NCBI GenBank assembly: GCA_937958785.1
Contig: CALGMY010000271.1
Span: 1-6,686 of the forward strand
Length of the DNA stretch: 6,686 bases
Direction: 5' to 3'
DNA from: an uncultured Gammaproteobacteria bacterium
Lineage (GTDB): Bacteria; Pseudomonadota; Gammaproteobacteria; Steroidobacterales; GCA-2729495
In this document: piece after piece, positions 1-6,281 of the stretch
Numbering within the stretch: position 1 is the stretch's first letter
Layout: each line of letters begins with the position of its first letter
Translations under genes and position numbers: made by a program
The notes under the pieces: generated by a model
The model's database searches: none
What the model was told of the DNA's origin: nothing
What the model saw: only the letters and a program-made list of their open reading frames with translations

Positions 1-1303
1 CCGGCTTCGCGAGCCGCAGGTTGTCGGCGATCGTGCCGTAGAAGAGGTAGGGGTCCTGGGGCACCAGCGCGATCTGCTCACGGACCCAGTCCAGCGGCAC
101 CTGGTCCACGGGCCGGCCGTCGAACTCGATGCTGCCCGCGCTGGGTGCCAGCGTACGGAGCACCAGGTTGGCGACCGTCGTCTTGCCGGACCCGCTGTGG
201 CCAATCAGCGCGACCGTCTCGCCGGCCTTCACGTCGAGGCTGAACTGGTCCACCGCCGGCCGCTCGGCGCCCGGGTAGCTGAAGCTGAGGTCCCGGAAGC
301 GGATGGCGCCGGTGGCCCGCGCGGCCGGCCGGGCCGCGCCGTCTACCTCCGGCACCGACGGCTTCTCGCCGAGGAACGCGATGATCTTCTTCGCGAACTC
401 CCGGCCGATGGCGCCGGCGAAGAAGAACTGGCCGATCAGGCTGAGCGGCTTCGAGAACTCGGCGGCGGCGAGCACCAGCGCCACGACCTGGCCGGCGGTG
501 AGGATGCCGGCGTCGAGCCGGAGCAGCGCGACGATGGTGAGCACCAGCGTGGTGCCCAGCGCAAAGCCGAAATCCACCAGCAGGATCATCACCTGGTTGA
601 CGAACAGCAGGCGCATGGTCACGACCCGCTGCTCCTCGGTGGCGGCATACATCTCGGCGCCGCGACGGGCGCCCAGGTTGAACATCTTGAGCGTCGTCAT
701 GCCCTGGAGGGCATCCAGGAAGGCCGCGCTCTGCTGGTTGTTCACGTCCGCGTACTTGTCGCTGACCTTGCGGAACTGCTTGGAGAGCGCGCCGAGGAAG
801 ATCGGCGTCAGCGGGATGGCCGCGACCAGGGACAGGCCGACGACCCAGTCCACGACGCCGATGTAGATGCAAAGGGCGATCGGCGTGACCATGCCGACCA
901 CGAACTGGACGAAGTACACGCCGTAGAAGAGCTCGATCCAGTCCATGCCGTCGACGGCGATGTTGGCGAGCTCGCCGGTGCGCTTCTTGTCCAGCACGGC
1001 GGGGCCGAGCCGCAGGGCGTGGGCATAGACCAGGTCCCGGACCGAGAGCTTGGTCTGGGAGGAAGCCCGGTACTGGGCGAAGCGGAAGAACCATCCGGCC
1101 AGCAGCTTGGCGGCCACCAGCCCCACGAGGAGCGGCAGGTACCGGTCCACCGGCGCTTCGCCGCGCAGCAGGCCGTCGATGCCGAGGCCGAGCACGGTGT
1201 AGAGCGCGAGACTGAGCAGCACGCCGGCGATTCCGGCCACGATGCCCGCGACCAGCCACTTCCGGGTGGACTCCACGATCAGACGCTTGTCGATGCCCAG
1301 CAT
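1..1303 (-). CDS. ABC exporter, fused permease-ATPase, CydD-like (3' end cut by window)
   Basis: This is a type I ABC exporter half-transporter that should work in the inner membrane as a dimer and drive export with ATP. The window shows 434 residues from Met at 1303; the signature (LSGGQ-like) motif, Walker B and H-loop lie beyond the left edge. Membrane helices are visible at about residues 17-42, 55-72, 127-150, 152-170 and 235-262. The ATPase domain starts near 335 with an A-loop Tyr343 (FSYPG), Walker A GHSGSGKTT with Lys374, and the Q-loop VPQDP with Gln416. The segment LQGMTTLKMF (199-208) resembles the CydC/CydD subfamily, which exports cysteine and glutathione, but the substrate here is not shown. 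AAGGAAA at 1318-1312 is a ribosome site about 8 bases before the start. The gene is divergent from a MerR regulator and carries a MerR-type promoter, so it is probably that regulator's target. Third positions are about 96% G or C by hand count. Confidence 0.9.
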   Translation of the reverse strand, partial: MLGIDKRLIVESTRKWLVAGIVAGIAGVLLSLALYTVLGLGIDGLLRGEAPVDRYLPLLVGLVAAKLLAGWFFRFAQYRASSQTKLSVRDLVYAHALRLGPAVLDKKRTGELANIAVDGMDWIELFYGVYFVQFVVGMVTPIALCIYIGVVDWVVGLSLVAAIPLTPIFLGALSKQFRKVSDKYADVNNQQSAAFLDALQGMTTLKMFNLGARRGAEMYAATEEQRVVTMRLLFVNQVMILLVDFGFALGTTLVLTIVALLRLDAGILTAGQVVALVLAAAEFSKPLSLIGQFFFAGAIGREFAKKIIAFLGEKPSVPEVDGAARPAARATGAIRFRDLSFSYPGAERPAVDQFSLDVKAGETVALIGHSGSGKTTVANLVLRTLAPSAGSIEFDGRPVDQVPLDWVREQIALVPQDPYLFYGTIADNLRLAKP

Positions 1304-1311
1304 GGGTGCGG

Positions 1312-1318
1312 TTTCCTT
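1312..1318 (-). promoter_or_regulatory. Ribosome binding site of the ABC gene
   Basis: AAGGAAA on the minus strand lies 8 bases before the ATG at 1303. It supports that start over any other, and it falls just inside the transcript predicted from the MerR-type promoter. Confidence 0.65.
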
Positions 1319-1330
1319 GATCCAGGCGCT

Positions 1331-1362
1331 ACTATAGACCTTAGAGTCAACATCAAGGTCAA
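1331..1362 (-). promoter_or_regulatory. MerR-type promoter/operator driving the ABC gene
   Basis: Read on the minus strand there is a -35 TTGACC (1362-1357) and a -10 TATAGT (1336-1331) separated by 20 bases, longer than the usual 17. Inside lies a perfect inverted repeat, GACCTT (1337-1342) and AAGGTC (1355-1360), with 12 bases between the arms. Overlong 19-20 base spacers spanned by a dyad are the hallmark of promoters switched on by MerR-family proteins (MerR, SoxR, ZntR, CueR), which bend and untwist the DNA. The predicted transcript would start near 1324 and have a leader of about 20 bases holding the AAGGAAA ribosome site. The operator ends 8 bases before the merR start codon, so binding could also control merR itself. 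I see no convincing plus-strand promoter for merR. Confidence 0.8.
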
Positions 1363-1368
1363 TGCGGG

Positions 1369-2184
1369 ATGCCCGAGACGGCCCGGCGCGAGTACTCCAT
1401 CGGGGCCCTGGCGAAGCGCGCCCGGGTCGCCCCTTCCGTGCTTCGCTACTACGAGAAGGAAGGATTGCTGGTCCCCGGCCGGCGCACGGCGTCCGGCTAC
1501 CGGGTCTACGGCCCGGAGGCCGAGAAGACCCTGCTGTTCATCAACCGGGCCAAGCGCCTCGGCTTCTCCCTGGAGGACATCCGGGAGTTCCTCGCCGCCG
1601 GCCAGGCCGACCCGGGCGAGAAGACCGGCAAGGCCGGGAAGGGGGCCAAGGGCCGCCGCCAGGGCGACGTGACCCGGATCGCCGAGGACCGCTTCCTCGA
1701 GATCGAGCGGCGGCTGACGGAGCTGCTCGTCCTCCGCCACGAGCTGGAGGTGTTCCTGCGGGAGATGTCCGACCAGCTGCCGGCCGCCGACAGCGCCCGC
1801 CGCCTCTACCGGCGGCTCGTCGACCACGTCTGCGGGCACGCCAGCACGCCCCAGGACGAGGCCGCGTCACTGGGTTCCCTGATGAAGCGCATGGGCTGCA
1901 ACCTGGCGACGCTGGACCAGGGTGACGCCCTCGACGTGTTGCGCGGCCGGCACATCCACGTCTGGCGGGAAGGCGATGGCTACAGCGTGCTCGTGCCCGG
2001 CGATGACCCCCGCATCGGCCCGGCGCTCCGCCAGATAGCCGAATCCGAGGCCGGCTGCGAGGCCCACACCGAGCCCCACGTGGAGCAGACGACCGAAGGC
2101 CACGTCTTCTCGGCCCACGGCGACAACGCGTTCCTGTTCGCGCAGTTTTTCCTGGCGCTGGAGCACCGGGAATCGGCATCCTGA
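1369..2184 (+). CDS. MerR-family regulator with long His/Cys-containing C-terminal extension
   Basis: This is a 271-residue DNA-binding regulator, much longer than the usual 120-150 residues of metal and redox MerR proteins. The N-terminal winged helix is clear: YSIGALAKRARVAPSVLRYYEKEGLL (9-34), then the wing with GYRVYG (43-48) and the helix pair to about residue 76. A Gly/Lys-rich low-complexity stretch (83-99) interrupts the normal path to the long dimer helix, which resumes at about 102-137. Residues 140-271 match no domain I recognise. They hold Cys155, Cys177 and Cys230 and eight His residues (153, 157, 195, 197, 233, 237, 245, 250), so metal or redox sensing is possible but unproven. 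The ribosome site is weak: AAGG at 1355-1358 lies within the operator. The gene is divergent from the ABC exporter across a MerR-type operator. Its TGA overlaps an ATG in the creB frame (TGATG at 2182-2186). Third positions are about 94% G or C by hand count. Confidence 0.9.
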   Translation: MPETARREYSIGALAKRARVAPSVLRYYEKEGLLVPGRRTASGYRVYGPEAEKTLLFINRAKRLGFSLEDIREFLAAGQADPGEKTGKAGKGAKGRRQGDVTRIAEDRFLEIERRLTELLVLRHELEVFLREMSDQLPAADSARRLYRRLVDHVCGHASTPQDEAASLGSLMKRMGCNLATLDQGDALDVLRGRHIHVWREGDGYSVLVPGDDPRIGPALRQIAESEAGCEAHTEPHVEQTTEGHVFSAHGDNAFLFAQFFLALEHRESAS

Positions 2185-2204
2185 TGGGCGGCATCCCCGA
2201 GACG

Positions 2205-2876
2205 ATGCGGCACATCGTCATCGTTGAAGACGAACCGGCCATCGCCGACACACTGCGATTCGCCCTCGAACGGGAAGGCTTCGGGGTAACCTGGTGCCAG
2301 CTCGCCCGGGATGCCGTGGCGCCCATCGCCAGGGGCGCTACCCTCGTCATCCTGGATGTCGGGCTGCCAGACGAGAGTGGATTTGAATTCCTGAAGCGAC
2401 TCCGGCGAACCCGCGACGTGCCGGTTCTCCTGCTTACGGCACGGGCGGAGGAAGTCGACCGGGTCCTCGGCCTGGAACTCGGTGCGGACGACTATGTCGT
2501 CAAGCCGTTCAGTCCGCGCGAGGTGGTTGCCCGGGTCAGGGCCATCATCAAACGTACGGTCCCCGATGCGCGCAACCAGGCCACGCACCTGGACCACGAC
2601 GCGGCTGGCCGCCGCTTCCAGTTCCTTGGCAAGGCCCTGGCGCTGACCGCGGCAGAATACCGAATACTCGCCGTGCTGGCGAATGCCCCGGGCCGCGTCT
2701 ACAGCAGGTCACAGCTTCTGGATGCCATCGGCAGCGACAGTGCCGACGCTATCCTCGAGCGAACGGTCGACAGCCATGTAAAGGCCATTCGCGGCAAGCT
2801 CCGGGCCATCAGCGCCGAGCATGACCCCATCGAAACCCATCGCGGCTTCGGCTACTCCCTGCGCGCCGGCAGCTGA
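2205..2876 (+). CDS. creB: Response regulator CreB
   Basis: CreB is the cytoplasmic OmpR/PhoB-type regulator of the CreBC system, which in Escherichia coli and Pseudomonas responds to carbon state and cell-wall stress. Counting from Met at 2205 (223 residues), the receiver has the acidic pair with Asp9, phospho-acceptor Asp51 (ILDVGLPDESGF), Thr79 and Lys100 (VVKPFSP). EEVDRVLGLELGADDYV and the PFSPREV segment closely match E. coli CreB as I recall it. The winged-helix domain spans about 130-223 and ends in THRGFGYSLR. The start is uncertain. An in-frame ATG at 2184 overlaps the merR stop and would add seven residues, but the first strand (HIVIVEDE) begins right after the 2205 Met, as is usual for the family. 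Neither start has a good ribosome site, so coupling to merR translation is likely. Third-position G+C falls to about 78%, against 94% in merR. Confidence 0.93.
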   Translation: MRHIVIVEDEPAIADTLRFALEREGFGVTWCQLARDAVAPIARGATLVILDVGLPDESGFEFLKRLRRTRDVPVLLLTARAEEVDRVLGLELGADDYVVKPFSPREVVARVRAIIKRTVPDARNQATHLDHDAAGRRFQFLGKALALTAAEYRILAVLANAPGRVYSRSQLLDAIGSDSADAILERTVDSHVKAIRGKLRAISAEHDPIETHRGFGYSLRAGS

Positions 2877-2879
2877 TTC

Positions 2880-4313
2880 ATGCGATTCAGCGTCCGCATC
2901 TTTCTCGGCTATTTCCTGCTCATGGGACTCCTGGGAGCATTCTTGCTGAAACTCGTCGGTGACGAGATCAAGCCGACCGTGCGGCAGTCCGCCGAGGACA
3001 TCCTCGCCGAAACGGCGAACCTCCTGGCAGAGACGGTTCGCGATGACTTCGTTGCCGGGACGCTTGACCAGGGAACCTTCTCAGCGGCGATCCAGCGGTT
3101 TCGCGCAAGGCAGCCACAGGCCACCATCTGGGGCATCAACAAGAGAGCTGTGGACCTCCGGGTTTACGTGACAGATGCTGCCGGCATCGTCCGGCTCGAC
3201 TCCGCCGGAGAGGCTCTCGGCAAGGATTACTCCCAGTGGCGGGACGTCTACCTGACGTTGCGTGGCCGCTATGGAGCGCGAAGTTCGACGATTTCCATCG
3301 ATGGAATGCCGACTACTGTCATGCATGTGGCCGCCCCAATCGTTGCCAATGGGCGGATCATTGGTGTGCTGACCGTCGCCAAGCCTAACTTCTCCATGCA
3401 ACCGTACATCGAGCAGGCCTACCGAAAGCTGGCAGGGCTCACCGTGCTGGTGGTCGGCCTGGGGCTTGGGCTCGGCGCCCTGTTTTCGTACTGGCTATCC
3501 AGGGGAATCACCCGCCTGACGACCTTTGCACGGCACGTAACGGGGGGCGGCCGGGGACCCTTACCCCGGCTCACCGGCAACCGGGAACTCGCGGTGCTCG
3601 CCGACGCCATCGGGGAAATGCGGGAGAAGCTGCAGGGCAAGGCCTACGTGGAGCAGTACGTGCACTCCCTGACGCACGAACTACGTTCGCCGCTGGCCGG
3701 TATCCAGGCCTCAGCAGAGCTGCTGTCGAGTGACCTCTCGCCGACCGAGCTGAAGCGCTTCGTCGGCCACATCAGCCACGAAGCAGGCCGCATGCAGACG
3801 CTGATCGACAGGCTGCTCGAGCTCGCGCGCCTCGAGCAGCGGGACGAGCTGCACAATCCGGAGACCATAGCCATACATGCATTGGTCACCTCAGTGCTGA
3901 CCAGCATGGGACCCCAAATCACGCGTCGCCATATTGAAGTCCGTGACGAAGTGCCGGCGTCTGCTGCCGTCCGTGGCGAAGTGTTCCTGCTCGAGCAGGC
4001 CTTGCGGAACATCTTGCAGAACGCCGTGGACAACTGCCCAGAGGGGGGCACGATTTCCATAGCGGCGCACCGCGATGGAAGGTCCTGGGCCCTAAGCGTA
4101 CACAACACCGGTCCGGCCATTCCGGATTTCGCGCTGCCGCACCTCTTCGAGCGCTTCTACTCGTTGCCTCAGGCGGAAGGCTCACACCGAGGGTTCGGCC
4201 TCGGGTTGCCCCTGGTCCGGTCCATCGCCGCGCTCCACGGGGGAATGGTCGACGTCAGCAACGATGCGGCGGGCGGCGTCCGTGCCCACCTGGCATTGCC
4301 CGCCGCCAGCTGA
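2880..4313 (+). CDS. creC: Sensor histidine kinase CreC
   Basis: CreC is the inner-membrane sensor kinase that phosphorylates CreB. At 477 residues it is close to E. coli CreC (about 474). A short cytoplasmic start is followed by a membrane helix (about 7-27), a periplasmic sensor (28-183) and a second helix (about 184-206). The sensor holds WGINK (84-88), DYSQW (116-120) and LRGRYGARS (127-135), all characteristic of CreC. HAMP follows (about 206-258), then the dimer and phospho-acceptor domain with His266 in SLTHELRSPLAG. The ATPase domain has N-box Asn381, the F box HLFERFYSLP (421-430) and the Gly-rich GFGLGL (438-443). The G1 box reads HNTGPAIP, so the usual Asp is Asn409 and the second Gly is Ala413. 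That variant occurs in CusS-like kinases, so activity is still likely. The ATG lies 3 bases after the creB stop with no ribosome site, which implies translational coupling. Confidence 0.95.
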   Translation: MRFSVRIFLGYFLLMGLLGAFLLKLVGDEIKPTVRQSAEDILAETANLLAETVRDDFVAGTLDQGTFSAAIQRFRARQPQATIWGINKRAVDLRVYVTDAAGIVRLDSAGEALGKDYSQWRDVYLTLRGRYGARSSTISIDGMPTTVMHVAAPIVANGRIIGVLTVAKPNFSMQPYIEQAYRKLAGLTVLVVGLGLGLGALFSYWLSRGITRLTTFARHVTGGGRGPLPRLTGNRELAVLADAIGEMREKLQGKAYVEQYVHSLTHELRSPLAGIQASAELLSSDLSPTELKRFVGHISHEAGRMQTLIDRLLELARLEQRDELHNPETIAIHALVTSVLTSMGPQITRRHIEVRDEVPASAAVRGEVFLLEQALRNILQNAVDNCPEGGTISIAAHRDGRSWALSVHNTGPAIPDFALPHLFERFYSLPQAEGSHRGFGLGLPLVRSIAALHGGMVDVSNDAAGGVRAHLALPAAS

Positions 4314-4315
4314 TC

Positions 4316-4352
4316 TCCACGGAATCTCCACAATCGTACGTCTGGCCTCCAC
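4316..4352 (+). promoter_or_regulatory. Predicted CreB binding tag upstream of creD
   Basis: TCCAC occurs at 4316-4320 and 4327-4331 with exactly 6 bases between; the identity extends to ATCTCCAC at 4313-4320 and 4324-4331. The known cre/blr tag is TTCAC-N6-TTCAC, so each half differs by one base and the 11-base period is kept. A third TCCAC lies at 4348-4352, offset 21 bases from the second, about two helical turns. The first half begins two bases after the creC stop, so creD appears to be a separate CreB-driven transcription unit. A weak -10 candidate TAGGGT at 4363-4368 would put the tag centre near -51, a normal place for an OmpR-type activator. Binding by this CreB is inferred, not shown. 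Confidence 0.7.
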
Positions 4353-4362
4353 GGTCGGGCGC

Positions 4363-4368
4363 TAGGGT
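4363..4368 (+). promoter_or_regulatory. Candidate -10 box of creD
   Basis: TAGGGT keeps the TA and final T of the -10 consensus. The hexamer 17 bases upstream, GTCTGG (4340-4345), is a poor -35. A weak -35 is expected for a promoter that depends on an activator bound at the tag upstream. This is a suggestion only. Confidence 0.3.
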
Positions 4369-4392
4369 GCCGCCAATCGCCGGGATGGTCCC

Positions 4393-4400
4393 GGAAGGAG
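4393..4400 (+). promoter_or_regulatory. Ribosome binding site of creD
   Basis: GGAAGGAG ends 5 bases before the ATG at 4406 and is the strongest ribosome site in the window. It decides the creD start in favour of 4406 over an in-frame ATG at 4367, which would put 13 non-homologous residues before the MRNPLLWK start and lie on the -10 candidate. Confidence 0.8.
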
Positions 4401-4405
4401 TCCCC

Positions 4406-5788
4406 ATGCGGAACCCGCTGCTGTGGAAGGTACTTTCTCTCGTCCTGCTGTGCATTCTCCTGCTCATTCCCCTCTCGATGATCCGCGGCCTCGTTGCGGA
4501 ACGACAGGAGCGGGCGGCCGAAGTTCGGAAGGATATGGCCGACTACGCAGGCTATCCGCAGAACCTTACCGGGCCGCTGCTCGTTCTGCCGTACAGGAAG
4601 ACGACCTGGCGGCCCGTTGAGCGTCGCGACGGTGAGGCCACGGTGACCGAGTGGCAACCGTCCTTCGCGCGATCAATGGCAATCGTCCAGCCCGACCAGT
4701 TTGACTCGTCGGCCGCGTTGCAGACCGAATCTCTGAAGCGCGGGATCTACTCAGCGGAGGTCTACACGGCGGACGCGGAGATCCATGGCCGGTTCACGGT
4801 TCCTGCGCGAACGCAACTGGAGCTGCCGCCTTCGGCCGGCGAACGCATCGAATACACCTGGGAGCGGCCGTTCATCGTACTGGGAGTGACGGATGCCCGC
4901 GGCCTCCGCGCCCTCGCTGGCGAAGCTTCGGGCATGGAGCTCGCGTTCCTGCCTGGCACCCGGGTTCCCTGGCTTGCCCAGGGGCTCCACGCCTTCTTGC
5001 CGATGGCGACCGATGATGCCGGGACGGTGCCGTACGCATTGCGTGTGAAGCTTGGCGGAACCTCGGAGCTCGCCATCGCCCCCGTCGGCAAGGCCAACTC
5101 GGTGAGGCTCGCCGGCAACTGGCCACACCCTGCCTTTGCAGGTCGATTTGCGCCAATCCGTCGCAACGTCACCGAGCGCGGCTTCAAGGCCGAGTGGCAG
5201 ACATCACATTGGGCCACCGGCATCGAGGAAGGCTCGCTTCGCGAGTGCGTGGCGGCTGGCGTCAAGTGCGCTCTGTTCGAGACTGACCAGCTGGGCGTGC
5301 GCCTCGTCAATCCGGTGGATCAATACCTGCTGACTGAGCGCACGGTCAAATATTCCAACCTTTTTCTGCTGGTCACCTTCGCGGCATTCCTGATGATGGA
5401 AGTCACCCGCCGCCTGCAGGTGCATCCCGTCCAGTACGGCCTCGTCGGCCTCGCCCTTGCCATATTCTTTCTGCTGACTCTCTCACTGTCCGAGCATATG
5501 GAATTCGACTTGGCCTACTGGCTCGCAGCAGCTGCATCAATCGCCCTCCTAGGCTACTACGTGACTTTCGTCCTCGGCGGCTGGCGGCGTGGAGTCGGCT
5601 TCTCCGGCCTGCTGACGGCCCTATACGGCCTGCTGTTCGGGATCCTGCAATCCGAAGACTCTGCACTCCTGATCGGGAGCATCGCACTGTTCGCACTGCT
5701 GGCCGCAGTGATGGTCATGACCCGTAAAGTCGACTGGCGAACGGCCTTCGCTGTCAGCCGCGCGTCCGAGCCCTCGCCATCACAGTAA
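4406..5788 (+). CDS. creD: Inner membrane protein CreD
   Basis: CreD is a polytopic inner-membrane protein induced by CreBC. Its molecular role is unsettled, though it has been linked to envelope integrity and resistance to colicins and beta-lactams. The product has 460 residues, close to E. coli CreD (about 450). It has an N-terminal membrane helix (about 9-27, after MRNPLLWK) and a large periplasmic domain (about 28-315). That domain holds the family segments QNLTGPLLVLPY (52-63), KRGIYSAEVY (111-120), GNWPHPAF (237-244) and VDQYLLTERTVKY (304-316). Five helices follow, at about 317-334, 342-361, 368-390, 397-414 and 418-437. TRKVDW (439-444) is the usual family ending. The Met at 4406 was chosen for its strong ribosome site and its alignment with the family start. 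Third positions near the start are about 76% G or C. The last 35 bases overlap the convergent ogt frame. Confidence 0.95.
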   Translation: MRNPLLWKVLSLVLLCILLLIPLSMIRGLVAERQERAAEVRKDMADYAGYPQNLTGPLLVLPYRKTTWRPVERRDGEATVTEWQPSFARSMAIVQPDQFDSSAALQTESLKRGIYSAEVYTADAEIHGRFTVPARTQLELPPSAGERIEYTWERPFIVLGVTDARGLRALAGEASGMELAFLPGTRVPWLAQGLHAFLPMATDDAGTVPYALRVKLGGTSELAIAPVGKANSVRLAGNWPHPAFAGRFAPIRRNVTERGFKAEWQTSHWATGIEEGSLRECVAAGVKCALFETDQLGVRLVNPVDQYLLTERTVKYSNLFLLVTFAAFLMMEVTRRLQVHPVQYGLVGLALAIFFLLTLSLSEHMEFDLAYWLAAAASIALLGYYVTFVLGGWRRGVGFSGLLTALYGLLFGILQSEDSALLIGSIALFALLAAVMVMTRKVDWRTAFAVSRASEPSPSQ

Positions 5789-6281
5789 CTTGCAGAGCCC
5801 CCTCCCGCTCCAACAGCGCCCGCTTCCGCTCGATGCCACCCGCATAGCCCGTCAGCGCCCCGTTGCCGCCGAGCACCCGGTGGCACGGGACGATGATGGA
5901 CACCGGGTTGCGGCCGATGGCGGCGCCGGCGGCGCGGGATGCCGAAGCTGTGCCGGCCGCGGTGGCGATGGCCAGGTAAGTGGTCGTGGTACCTGGGCGG
6001 ATCTCCCGCAGCGCCTGCCAGATCCGCGCCTGGAACGGCGTGCCGGCGAGGTCGAGGGGGACGGTGAAGTTGCTCCTCGCGTCCCGCCAGTACACGGCGA
6101 GCTCCCGCTGCGCGAGGGCGAGCACCGGGTGCGCGGGATCCACCGGCACGTCGAGCGGGCCGGGGTGGTGGGCCTGGCCGTCGAACCAGAGGCCCGCGAG
6201 CCCCCGCTCGGTGGCGGCGGCAGTGACGGGCCCAAGGGGCGTGTCGAAGCGCACCTGGGCCACGAGCCGGTGGTTCTTCAT
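5754..6281 (-). CDS. ogt: Methylated-DNA--protein-cysteine methyltransferase (Ogt type)
   Basis: This enzyme repairs O6-methylguanine and O4-methylthymine by moving the methyl group onto its own cysteine, which inactivates it. The product is 175 residues from Met at 6281. The start is supported by GGAG at 6293-6290 and by the first strand HRLVAQVRFDTPLG. The DNA-binding domain covers about 81-165, with TPFQARIWQALREI (81-94), the arginine-finger region SRAAGAAIGRNP (115-126) and the active site VPCHRV with Cys133. GYAGGIERKRALLE (145-158) completes the fold. The usual family end is near residue 162; here the frame runs on for about a dozen residues (QVTVMARARTRG) into the 3' end of creD. The start overlaps the stop of the upstream glycosylase gene as ATGA, so the two are co-translated. 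Third positions are about 93% G or C except in the tail. Confidence 0.92.
   Translation of the reverse strand: MKNHRLVAQVRFDTPLGPVTAAATERGLAGLWFDGQAHHPGPLDVPVDPAHPVLALAQRELAVYWRDARSNFTVPLDLAGTPFQARIWQALREIRPGTTTTYLAIATAAGTASASRAAGAAIGRNPVSIIVPCHRVLGGNGALTGYAGGIERKRALLEREGALQVTVMARARTRG

Noticed and set aside
78..1259. A 393-codon minus-strand frame overlapping the ABC gene.
   Set aside because: It is Arg/Pro/Gly-rich and out of frame with the real ABC protein, which shows Walker A and Q-loop in another frame of the same strand.
1317..1347. Possible plus-strand merR promoter TTGATC (1317-1322) with TAGAGT (1342-1347).
   Set aside because: The 19-base spacing and weak hexamers make it unconvincing, and the transcript would begin almost at the start codon.
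197..1672. A 491-codon open frame on the plus strand, antisense to the ABC gene and running into merR.
   Set aside because: Its protein is low-complexity (Glu, Gln, His, Arg, Ala) with no recognisable domain, and it crosses the divergent promoter. It is a by-product of very high third-position G+C in the ABC gene.
2174..2196. Direct repeat CGGCATCC at 2174-2181 and 2189-2196, either side of the merR stop, considered as an insertion scar.
   Set aside because: Eight bases is short for GC-rich DNA, the second copy is in the creB leader, and no matching copy is seen near 5788.
1541..2350. A 269-codon minus-strand frame across merR and the creB start.
   Set aside because: It is Arg/Gly/Ser-rich without motifs, and opposes two well-supported genes.
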